Assembly (NCBI GenBank): GCA_036674765.1
Contig: JARVKI010000013.1
Location: forward strand, 581,083-645,082
Source: Seiridium cupressi
Lineage: Eukaryota > Ascomycota > Sordariomycetes > Amphisphaeriales > Sporocadaceae
Reading direction: 5' to 3'
DNA: 64,000 nucleotides
Shown here: piece after piece, positions 10,908-21,016 of the stretch
How positions within the stretch are numbered: position 1 is the first letter of the stretch
How the letters are laid out: each line of letters opens with the position of its first letter
The notes under the pieces: model-generated
Seen by the model: only the letters and a program-made list of their open reading frames with translations
Told to the model about the DNA's origin: nothing
The model's database searches: none
Made by a program: the position numbers and the translations under genes

Positions 10908-12482
10908 TCAACCAGCAACAGTACCAGAATTATCAGCACAGCTGAAAGCGGAACCAATCTCCCCAGAGGCGTAAGCGGCCTTGATGGAGAGCACGGTTGA
11001 GTATCTGTTCATGAATCATTAGTGACTTGCCCAAAACTAGGTCTATAGTGTGATAACTCACGTTCCACCGATGCAGACGAAAATACCAAGGAGAATCAGA
11101 AAGATATGGAAGAAGTACTGTGTCTTCTGCCAAAGGCTACCCTTCCTATACTCCGAGAAGTCATAGAGCCAGAGGATGCCGGGCACGCTGATAGCCATTG
11201 GCGCAAAGCAGATCGAACCCGTCAAGGCGATCAGGTAATTGAAAATGGCGATGGCTTCGGCGAGAATGAAGGCAATGACGCCCACGCCGATCGAGCAGCC
11301 GAGCCAGGTGGCCCAGTGGATAGCCGTGTTGGACTGCAGATGCTTGGTACCTCTCAGCATGCGGACGAACAAGTACTTGGCTGCCACGTGCTGGTACAAG
11401 CAGCCGCTGACGACCAAGCCGATCAAAGCAATGCCGTACGACACCTTCTTCAATGTACCGCCTGCGCTACCAAGCGAAGGGTTGGCTACCCACTGCCCAC
11501 ACCACCGGTAAACCACCAGGGAGAAAGCCAGATACATGGCGAGGACCATTCCCATGCAAAGGTAAAGAGCCTTCTTATAGTCTCTAGGATTTCTCATTTC
11601 TGAGATGACTGGCAAAAAGGCCGAAGTGCCGGCCGACGAAACGAAGATGGTCGCTGTCGCAGTCATGCCAGCAACGAAAGTCGGGTAGGCAATGGCATAG
11701 TATCCAAGTTCATAGTCGCCCGTCTGGGGGGCAGCAGCCGGTCTGTCCCTAGTCGTGACTCCGACGACGACAATGAAGATGGCAATGAAGATGGAAAAGA
11801 AGCCGGCCCAAGTAAGCCAGCCGATATTTCGCAGGGTTCGCACCGACGCAGCTGCCGTGATGACGACGAACGAGATGAATGACCACCAGACAGTGCATGC
11901 TGCGTGGTCCGACAGGGCGTTCAGGCCAACTGACAGGCCAACAATACCGCTTCCAGTGCAGAGAATGTATGCGACCAAGTAGAGGAAGCCGATAATCTCC
12001 TTCATCACCACACCTCCCACCGTGTAGCCCATATCTGCCAGAGCTGAACCACGTTAGCAGAGCACTTTCTTGCTAGATTTCGGACGGCTTACAGTGACAC
12101 TCCGGGTGCCTCGTCTTGAAGTTACCTTGAATCACGGCTGTATCTGTAGTGGTTTCTATTAGTCAATGCTCGTTGCGTCGTGTTGGGTTTTCTCACATGT
12201 GTTGAGGAGCTGCCATCCCACGACCGACAAGGCACCACCAACAGCACCCAGGCTATACATGGCAGTCGGAATAGACAGAACACCAGTCGCAAATATGATC
12301 TTCAGGAAGATGATTGTCGCCCGTTGCCAGCTCACGTTCCGAAAGTCGACGCCATCTGCATTCTTTTGGAAAACCTCGTGGCTTTCCATCTCAGCCTCCT
12401 TCATGGAAGCCGCACCATCGCTGCCAGGCGCTGCCGGCGTAATGTCGAGCTTCTCATTCTTTGTTTCGGTTGCGGCGGCCAT
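10908..12482 (-). CDS. Amino-acid/auxin permease family (AAAP, Aa_trans) transporter
   Basis: Four exons on the minus strand: 12482-12197, 12143-12093, 12043-11062, 11004-10908; introns 53, 49 and 57 bp; 471 aa. Members are secondary active amino-acid importers of plasma or vacuolar membrane; the closest named fungal relative by layout is the neutral amino-acid permease Mtr. The ~65-residue hydrophilic N-terminus leads into FATGVLSIPTAMYSLGAVGG (first helix). The 51-bp exon 2 encodes the conserved QGNFKTRHPECHS loop and joins LADMGYTVGG. Some ten further hydrophobic segments follow, and exon 4 gives the family-typical tail with GSAFSCADNSG. The start is the first ATG in frame. The micro-exon is required to keep the conserved block. 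Substrate unknown. Confidence 0.9.
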
Positions 12483-14352
12483 GGCGAGGTCCTCGTGGCT
12501 GCTGGGTCGGCTCCAAGTCCCAAGGGATGAGAAAAGAGGCGAGTCGGCCAGTTGGGAGTGAGTGATCTTCGCCAATGCACAAAAAGCAACAGGGGACCAC
12601 GACGCTCTATATGTCAAAGTGCCTCAAGCAGATAGAGCTTAGAGATAGGTGTGCGCCATATCAATAGCTTTGGGCCTGGACCCCGTCCATAAATCTGTCG
12701 AACCATCGGAGCAATGCGAGGTACGATGACTTCAGAGACCAGGGCGCGAAGCTCCCACTGCATTATCAAATAACGTTATCGCGTGCACCCAGGATAGATC
12801 AGCCTGCGATCACCAATATCTGGAGAGATAGCAGAACACGACCCAATCAGGGGCCGGCATCCAAGACAGGACCGGGATGGACGTCGGCAGACGACTACCG
12901 TCTGTTCTCGTCTCCGATGCCTTGGTTTCCACACCAGGTTCACGTCGAGAGATACAGCATCCCTTTTCGGAGCAGTGGGGAATTTGCACCATGACTCGTT
13001 GGCTGTCGTCTGCGAATGTCAGATGTCTGAGAGGGCCCATCTCTTATCAGCGCAGTGAGAGATCGGCAGGTCCGATGGAATTGATTTGCCTTCGGACATA
13101 ACGTTGCCATTTGAAGTCGATGCACAAGCACGATAGAGGTTGATAAGCGTGGCTTAGTCGGACCCGATTTTGGCTGTTGGCTGGTTTTTGAGGCGCGAAG
13201 AGTGCATGCCTTTCATCACTCCAAAGAAGCTCCGACCCAGCAGACTGGATACTGGGTCCCGATGCTGGTGTATCCGCATCCGCGCCGGCAGCTGGCCTCG
13301 ACCGGGCCTATCGGATTTTGCATGTGCAGCTATCGGCACTAAGGGTTCTCATACAACATCATCAAGCAGGAAGACCGCAAAATGTGTTGTTCATCCGCTG
13401 GTTTCTGGTTCAATAGCCTGGAGCCTGACCTAAAGAATGGACAGCACAGAGCGCACAGGCCATGGCGACATAAGCATAGAGGTCATTTTGGCCCCCAAGA
13501 AGCTTCCGATGAATCAGTTTCAAGCCGCAGTTTGCATACCCATGGAACTTCGATTTCGGTGTGATCTTTGATCTTTTAAAATGCGACGTGTAGGATCGCC
13601 TGTGTGCAGCTTCCTGCGAGGCCCTCGAAACTTGCTTCTCGATTCCGTCGCTGCAATCTCGCTTCCCCAAACAAAGTTGCCCCGGCTTTCCAATCATCGG
13701 TTTGCATCTCCCTTAACTCCTCGTCACAGGATCAAGGTTGAACGGGTCATACCGTGCCCAATGAATAGAACAAAATTCTGCTGACACTCTGACGGACCTT
13801 ACCACACATGTTCTACGTCTACCGGCGCGGAGCTAGGCTGATCGAATTGCGCTCTCAGAGCCTAGACATGGCGTTGACCCGACCCCTCACCAACCCGTAA
13901 CACAGTATGAAATGCACGATCCTACGTCCTTACGATTCTTGCATATAGCCCCCAAAACAGTTGCAGCGCAGCGCCGTAACGGAGCGCCCGTCAACCAATG
14001 CTCCAGTAATCGTGCGATTCTAGGAGGGCTGTTCGCAGGGCTCGCTTTCCTTACGCGCGTGCAAGGGAGTTTAGGAATGGCTAGCCAGCTTTGTGCAACG
14101 CTGACCGCGCCTGCGCATGAGTAAATAGTACCTTGACTGTCTCGCCAAGGGGGCTCCTGGTTGCCAGCATACAGCCCAATGCTTACAATATGTAAAACCA
14201 TTCTTTCAAGGGGGTCGGCGTGTCAAATAGCCCCGCGGTGAAATGAAATCCTCTTGGTCATTCTGTCATCATCGACCTTTTTGTGTTTGTTAATTTTTTC
14301 ATCCTTCTTTGACATATTCTTCACTCCTTCAGTATAGAGCATTCATCTCACG
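12483..14352. other. Intergenic between divergent genes, 1.9 kb
   Basis: Shared upstream region of the permease (minus) and the single-pass membrane protein gene (plus). Open frames at 13170-13433 and 13887-14201 show no family features or splice-linked continuation. I see no RNA gene. Confidence 0.4.
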
Positions 14353-15419
14353 ATGAGTACGACACCGACACCTACCGCATACAAGGCACCAGAAACAAAT
14401 GGAGGAATAGTCACATCCTGGGCCCCAGTCACCACAGACTTCACTGCGGCGTCTGAGTGCAGCAGTTTGCAATTCGCAAACAATCCGCCTGTCGTTGCAG
14501 GCTGGGATCCTGGTTACGGCGTCAGTGTCGACTCTCGATACACGTGTCATCCAAAAGCTGTGACGACGTGGTGGTTAGCCGCACTATTGGGCACTAATGC
14601 CAATACCGTCTTCAGTCTTGGGCCGATCACTTGCCCCCCTGAGTATACCACCGCGGGTTCGAGCAGCAAGGATGCAACAAGCACTATGGTATTTTGTTGT
14701 CCGCAGTATGTTCCTGCCCTTTGGCGCTGAGGGTCCTGCCTGAGAAAGCTGATCGAGTTCCTAGAGACTACGACTTTGTGCAGTTCTACGAGCCCGGGGG
14801 CACTGGCGAGTGTACATCGAAATTGGCGGCCGGGCAAGAAGTGACATACCAGGTCAGAATAGATGGGACCTGGACCGCAAATACAACAAGTATGCAAAAG
14901 GAATCTTCTGTGGTCGGGATCCCAATCAACGGCTGGACATTTGCAGCAACTACATCCGAAGCCACGAACACCGCAAGCTGCAACGCCGAATCGAGATTGG
15001 GCTCAGGTACGGCAGCAGGCATCGGCGTTGGAGTCTCCCTCGGGGTTACAGGCCTGGCCATGTTCGCCGCTGGTCTTTTCATGTTAAGGAAGTCTCGGAG
15101 AACAAACACAACTCACGCGCCTGGAGCAGCAGATGGATTTCCCAAGGGCACAACGGTACCTCCAGACCAAAGCCACCCGTCCTACGCTACAAGTCCAGGT
15201 CAGACCACCGCCACCGGCACAGATCATGGATACCCATCGTACGGAGACGCAAGCCATCAAGCCTGCTCTTTTCCGAGCCAAGAGGTTCCCGCACGACCCC
15301 TGGGAGAGTTGGACACCAGAGGGGTCCATCACTCTGAACTAGAGGGCGAGTTCGAACCTAACAGCAAAATGGCATTCCCGTTGGACTTTGTCCGGCCAGC
15401 CCACGCGACAAACAGATGA
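14353..15419 (+). CDS. Single-pass surface protein with Cys-containing ectodomain, unknown function
   Basis: Two exons, 14353-14705 and 14765-15419 (59-bp intron), 335 aa. The splice joins FCCPQ to DYDFVQFYEPGG and keeps frame. The first ~215 residues are Thr/Ser/Gly-rich with several Cys (SECSS, YTCHP, ITCPPEY, FCCPQ, GECTS). That order, a CP..Y then CCP element, recurs in a common uncharacterised group of ascomycete one-helix proteins. One transmembrane helix follows (GIGVGVSLGVTGLAMFAAGL), then basic LRKSRR and a ~110-residue Pro/Ser/Thr-rich cytosolic tail. No cleavable signal peptide is visible, so insertion would rely on the single helix. A role as cell-surface sensor or wall-linked protein is inference. 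Confidence 0.75.
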
Positions 15420-16087
15420 CAGCATTCGCGGGTAATTGATACGGTGGAGTGGAACTGTAGGGAGACGAAAAAGCGGATTAGCTGTTTACAGTAAGATATT
15501 GTATGTGCGAGGCTTGATCATTCTGACATTAATTAGGGACCCTAACTCAAGTCATTGTAGCCAATTAAGGCTTTGGTGTGTATATTAATCCACCGAGCTT
15601 TATATACTAAATTCTGAGAGAAACCTATGTCGGTGGACACAATGCCCCGAACCATATCTAGGTACAATGTAGCCATCACGACCCAACAATATGTAGCAGT
15701 CTACTGCAAAGCGGAGACCTTGGCACTGAATCATGTCGGTAATGAACCACCAGAGTTATTGAAGAGCTCAATCTGGGAATTATCCTGGAATTGGCTCTCC
15801 CACGTCGGGCTCAAAGCAAGAGCTAAATCGTTGCATTCTCGCTTGACAATCTGCACTAGATCTGCTAGGATACAAGTTTAAAGCGGTTCTCTTGGAGTAT
15901 ATTGCTCCAACCCAGGTACAATGATGGAGTATCAAATGGATTCAAATTTGTTGCCAAACCCAAAATCTAATATTTGACAATATGCCGACGTTGTCGTGTA
16001 TTATGGAGTGCGTGCATTTTCGCTGTGGGGGAGTAGTCTTCCGTGTGCTGGCTGAGAAAACCCAACTCCATACTTGAGATTAAGCGA
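15420..16087. other. Intergenic between convergent genes
   Basis: 3' regions of the membrane protein gene and of the LAT permease; AT-rich, nothing else seen. Confidence 0.4.
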
Positions 16088-18012
16088 TCATCGGCCTTCT
16101 CTTGATGCGTCCCGCTGAGCAAGATACTTCCGCGCTTGGTAGAAGCCCAACCCAAGTGCCCAAACAACGATGAGGACGAGGGCTAGCATCGGCGCGAATA
16201 TCGCCCCCCTCACCACGACGAAACCACTAACCGCAGCGAATACTAGGGGCACCAGCAGGAAGGGCTTGTAAGGGCGCTTCAAGCTCGGCTCGCGGAAACG
16301 AAGGATTATTGCGCCGAGTACAGTCAGGAAGAAAAATGAGTATTCGCCCAGTCCGTTGAAAGTAACCAGAGCACGAAAATTGCCGAGGAGGATGTACAAT
16401 GCCGAGAGGATGGTCAGTAGGACTATGGCGTTCAATGGCGCATCAGAGTTCGATTGTTTTGCGGAATCAGGGCCTTCACTGGAGTCTTCCGATGAAGGCC
16501 CCTGACGAGGTTGGAAACCGATGCGACCGACGAAAGCAAAGAAACCTGGCAACCAGTCTTTATTAGCGGCAGCCACCGCCATACGACCCGCAACAAACGA
16601 GTTGCCTAGAAGTGAGCCTGCCACTACTAGGCAAATGAGGATAGCGGCGACCACACCAACAACAGGGCCCAGGAGGCGGCTGATGGCAGTCACTGCTACG
16701 CTGTCCGTTGCGGATACCATGGCCCATGGCAGCAGGATGTAATATCCCGCATTGGCTGCAAGGAAGCAGATCACTATCGCCGGAACGGCGGTATTGATGG
16801 CTATGGGGAGTTGCCGTGCTGGCTTTGCTAACTCAGCAGAGATGTAGATTGCTTTATCCCATCCAGAATAAGCCCACAATGCTCCATATAGCGCTGCTGA
16901 ATAGTGCCCTAGCAGCTCCCACTGCGACAGTCGAGTCCAGTCGGTCTTATCACCGTCTGGGTTGACGGTGCTACGGTATCCAAACCAGGACTTTTTATAC
17001 CAGTCCCGGCCTCCAATATATCGCTCTGGATCCGAGACCTGGAGGGCTACGACAACAATGCCAGCTATGACAATGCCGGCAATACTGACAAACTTGGTCA
17101 GGACGAAGAAGTTGTTGAGCCGCGTGCTCGCCTTGGTGCTGATAGAGTTGGCAACATTCATGACGATCAAGATCAGTATCGAAAGCAGCTTATGCTCGAC
17201 GGAATCAGCTTGGTCAGTGACACCCATGGCGGAGAAGATGCTCTCGACAAACACAATGCTAAGAATGGCCAGCGTGGCGGGCATGACGGCAACGATCCAC
17301 GTCCAAGCGGCGAGAAAGCCGATAGCATCGCCAAAGATGTATTTCAGGTACGGCTGCACTCCCCCTGATTGCTGTTAGTTTGCGAAATATCTAGCGCGCA
17401 ACAGCTGCATCAGAACAGACAGACCTTCTCCTGGGATGGCTGTGCCCAGCTCAGCCATGGTGCTAGCGCCTGTCCATGCTAATACGCCGCCGACCAACCA
17501 TATGATTAATGCAATGCCAGGCGAAGGTACGCTATGGAGACATTAGCTTCCCATTTTTGAGACGAATATATCGTTTCTTGTGATGTGGGGTTCGGTTGAA
17601 CTCGGACATTGTACTCGGGCCTGGCCGAAGCATGACACCAGAGCCTGCACTTTCCAGAGGGCCTGAGGGAAAAACGGAAACTCGGTGAATCCTTTGCAAC
17701 TTACTTTGTATCAATCGATCCTGGTGAAGTGAAGATGCCACTGCCAATGACGATGCTGATGATGATGGCGAACGCTTCCTTGGCCCCCAGATTGCGTGAG
17801 AAGGTGCCTCGCGCTTCAAGGTCTGGGGCGGATGCTGCATCGTGAGCAGCCGGCCCCTCAGTCTGCTCATGGTTTAGGAGCGGCTGTCGTTCTCCGTCCT
17901 CGCGGCCGGTCGGGGAAGACATGTTGTAGTGTCTTTCGGCCTGGAAAGTTGGTCTTCGATCAATCGCTCCATCAAAAGAGCGCGTCTGGTCTCGAGGATG
18001 ATGATGTTGCAT
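16088..18012 (-). CDS. LAT/APC-superfamily amino-acid permease (AA_permease_2)
   Basis: Three exons on the minus strand: 18012-17705, 17531-17425, 17364-16088; introns 173 and 60 bp; 563 aa. Exon 1 ends in the first helix block (GAKEAFAIIISIVIGSGIFT), whose GSGIF motif is the unwound substrate-binding segment of APC carriers. Exon 2 encodes VPSPGIALIIWLVGG and ASTMAELGTAIPGEG, and exon 3 starts GGVQPYLKYIFGD; these blocks are contiguous in family members, which supports both introns. About 12 hydrophobic segments. Relatives are methionine/large-neutral amino-acid permeases of the Mup1 type, so plasma-membrane uptake is likely. The second donor is GTCTGT, weaker than usual. The start at 18012 is the first in-frame ATG; the ATG at 17922 (MSSPTGRE) is an alternative. 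Intron 1 is the longest among the confidently spliced genes here. Confidence 0.9.
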
Positions 18013-18030
18013 GAGAGTGGATTAACCTAG

Positions 18031-18039
18031 TTACGCCAT
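18031..18039 (-). promoter_or_regulatory. Possible two-codon upstream ORF (ATG GCG TAA) before the LAT permease
   Basis: On the minus strand a complete ATG-GCG-TAA lies 18 bp before the ATG at 18012. If the mRNA leader spans it, ribosomes would meet this minimal uORF first. Its presence in the transcript is not shown. Confidence 0.25.
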
Positions 18040-19081
18040 TGGTCGGACCGAGCCGACCCGGCCCAGCAGTCGGCGTAAGAGCTGGGGACACGGAGGGTTT
18101 CCGCGAGAAAGTCGATCAAATGCATTCAAGATAATGACAGAAAACTGGAACCAAGTAATTGATATACAAATGTTAGCTATATCGAGCACTGTTTGAAAGG
18201 AGTTGATTCTGTAGATGTGCTATTATCGGCGTGGTAAGTAGAGTGAGTGAGTGCCTTTGGGCAAGCGCTGATTCAAACGCTCACCACCACTATAACTAAT
18301 GTCCTATTCCTGTACACCTAAAATAAGCCACGCTTTCAGAACCTTGCCTGCTATTTTTGAACCGAAAAACATTTATTTGCGCTGTGACAAGAAGAATCAA
18401 AGAAATAAACGACTCGAAAGTGGAAGGAATGCGATGGCGGCTCCAGGCTATAGCGTGCATACCAACTCCAGACCATCCAACAGTATTAAAAACTCGATGT
18501 ATCACTCTCGAGCCGCCTTTCCAAAAAGGAAACAAGTTCAATCTCTGTAGAAGTGGTAGATCAAGAAATGATGCCATCCAATAAGGTGTCTCGAAGTAAC
18601 GACATGAAACTATGGCTTGATAGGGCGTGCTGTGGGTTGCCGCTTGTTTGCCAATGTTCAATGGCGCCAGTGCTGCGTTTGTGTGGTAATGCGACGAGTT
18701 GACCATACTCACTAACCCATAGCAACAAGGATAGAAAGTAGACAACCTACTTCACTTGGGGCAGCGTAAGACTGGCCGCGTGAGCCTTGGTAAAGTATAA
18801 GAATAAATTCCGTTGGCGTAATATCTTTGCATAATGTCCTAGACGCAATAATATTTAAGCACGGCCACAAAAAAATATGATAAATCACATGCACCCCCTT
18901 ATAGACATGATTAAAATGAACAAAATTTATTATTACTTGTATACTCCCGTCTAATGAGAATGCAGATCTAGGCTAACGCAATGCAAACCCAAATCTATCC
19001 AGTAATGACCGACCTGCCAATCCCATTTCCCAAACCCCTTTCCCCATTCCATGCTCTTTTTGCGTCCCATCCGCGCATCAT
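18040..19081. other. Intergenic, about 1 kb
   Basis: LAT permease promoter and 3' region of the But2-domain gene. GAGT repeated three times near 18241-18252. The open frame at 18296-18745 on the minus strand has no protein-like features. Confidence 0.4.
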
Positions 19082-19549
19082 CTAGCAGCTATCGCCAACC
19101 TCCATGAACAGGCCAGCACCCTGGACCTCCTGGAAGGCGACCCAGCCCTGGGCGCCGTCGGCGATCTCGAGCTGGTAGGCCATGACGTCCTGGCACGCAA
19201 AGCTGTTGATGACGGTCTGGGTGGCCGTGTTTGGCGCGCTCTGGAACCGCAGCGTGCCGACGATGGACCCGGGCGCGTTGCCGTTGGTGGCCCGGACGTT
19301 GACCAGGTCGGCCCCGGACGACGTGATCGGGTAGCCGGCCGGGAACTTGGCCACGAGCGTGCAGGGCCCGGCGCTGTTGGGCGGGATCTGGAACGATGCG
19401 GCTGGCGAGAAGGTGGTTGAGATGTTGTAGTTGATCGGGAACCCGATGCTGGACGGGGGCTGCTCGAGGCACGAGGCGCGCTTGGAGGGGGCAGCGGAGG
19501 CGAGGCCAACGATAGCCAGAGCGGAAACGATGTTTGCGGTGAAGTACAT
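19082..19549 (-). CDS. Secreted But2 C-terminal-domain protein
   Basis: Single exon, 155 aa. The signal peptide is clear (MYFTANIVSALAIVGLASAA), followed by a Lys-Arg site (PSKRA) that could be a Kex2 processing point. The rest (residues ~27-155) matches the ubiquitin-3-binding But2 C-terminal domain seen in many secreted fungal proteins: SCLEQPP opening, a beta-rich core with FPAGYPITSSGADLVNV, a late SFACQDVMAYQLEIAD segment, and a GDSC end. Cys near both ends and in the middle suggest disulfides. The fungal secreted versions have no settled function; wall or apoplast localisation is inferred. Codons are strikingly G/C-ended compared with neighbours, and other frames stay open only because of this. 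A TATA-like TATATAATATAT (19574-19585) lies very close to the ATG. Confidence 0.8.
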   Translation of the reverse strand: MYFTANIVSALAIVGLASAAPSKRASCLEQPPSSIGFPINYNISTTFSPAASFQIPPNSAGPCTLVAKFPAGYPITSSGADLVNVRATNGNAPGSIVGTLRFQSAPNTATQTVINSFACQDVMAYQLEIADGAQGWVAFQEVQGAGLFMEVGDSC

Positions 19550-21016
19550 TTTGAAGTTGAGCGGCTTATGTAGTATATAATATATGTGAAGGACGAGTTA
19601 CTGAGGCTGAGCGAGTGCTTGAAAACTTGAAGTTTCTTGTATAGCGAAAATCGAGATGTATCAAGTTGTAGTGTTTGTAGTGATTGCTGTGTATTGCTGA
19701 TTATGCTGATGCTGATGATGATGCTGGAAACGGAAACCTCATTCTCATCAAAGGATGTCCCAATATTATATACATGTCCCCCGTCCTGATTCCAATAATA
19801 CGACCCCTTTCGCTGATCGGGGCATTGTTCCCATCATGGCTTGAAGTCGACGTAAGCTTAACTGGACACGAGCCTTTCTCACACGCCAATACGCCGACTT
19901 CCGAGTCCTGTCAACAGGAAAAAGCTTGTCCTGCGCATCTCACGATAGTCCTCTAAAGCCGGCAGCGCCGCCATGCTACAATGCCTGTGTAAGCTTGCAG
20001 GCTGCGTGTTGCTTACCATACCCCAGAAAGTCTATTCTCCAATGAGAACGGTAAGGCCGGTAGCTACGTTGCATGAGCCAGGCGAGAGAGGGGCACTGTT
20101 TGTGAGGTAAGCCGGCGAGGAGAAATCAGACTACGGTAACTCGACGCCACAAGGGCTGATGAATTGACTTTAAGCCGAGGAAACTAGCTTCAGCCTCAAA
20201 TTCTGTTCGGAGTTGCAAGTATGGACCAAATTTAGAAAATACCCCAGTTCCGTAGAGGGCCATAGCCAGCTGGTCCAGTGACGACGAACACCACATTGTG
20301 CTGACTCGTGGTGGCGCAACTGTCATGGTGGCCTTGACCAAGCGGCGAATGGTTGAGCTGCACCGCCCACTTCTTTCAACGTTTGTGTTCAAGCATGGCG
20401 CCTACGCTCGTAGATTCGTTGAGTACCAGGCTGGCAGTAACAGGCCCGATTGCATTAGTGATGGGTGATGGATCGTCCGTGTGTCATCATATACTTAGTC
20501 GTATCTGTGTGGACGTAACTACCCCACGTGTTTCGTAGACGAGATTGTTCGAGAATAGAGTTTTTTTCTTCTTTCCCTCGCTCTAACATTACTTCACATC
20601 GACTCGTTTAGGCATACCTAAAGCCTCTCCAAAATGTCCCATCAGTAAGATTCTTGACCATGGAGTTGAGCTAGCTATCTAACCCGACCCGACTGCAAAC
20701 AAGGACCCGTACATCTCGCTCTTGGCTCATCCCCAAGCTTTGCAGTGACTCCTTTATTCATTCTTCCTTCTATCAGTCTTGGCGAGGCCTCCTTGCCATC
20801 CATTTCGTCGGGGTATATTCTAGATGGCTTGGCTTCTGGGCCGAAAGTTTACTGTATGGTACAAGCGATTATAGACAAAAGAAAGGCCATTCGTGCGAGA
20901 GCAGGTCTGCAATCCAGCCTCTGGGCGGTATATGCAACATTGAACAAAAAGCGTATATCGTAACCTCGTGTTAAACCAGTAATTATAGTAGCGTAGAGGA
21001 GAAAACGTCAAAGTCT
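19550..21016. other. Intergenic, 1.5 kb
   Basis: Promoter of the But2-domain gene and 3' region of the kinesin. Short frames without features; no RNA gene recognised. Confidence 0.4.

Noticed and set aside
18296..18745. 149-aa frame on the minus strand
   Set aside because: No family motif, no regular hydrophobic pattern, no promoter or splice continuation.
19078..19509. 143-aa and 127-aa frames overlapping the But2-domain gene
   Set aside because: Low-complexity Ser/Pro/Arg reading caused by high GC; the 155-aa frame has a signal peptide and domain features.
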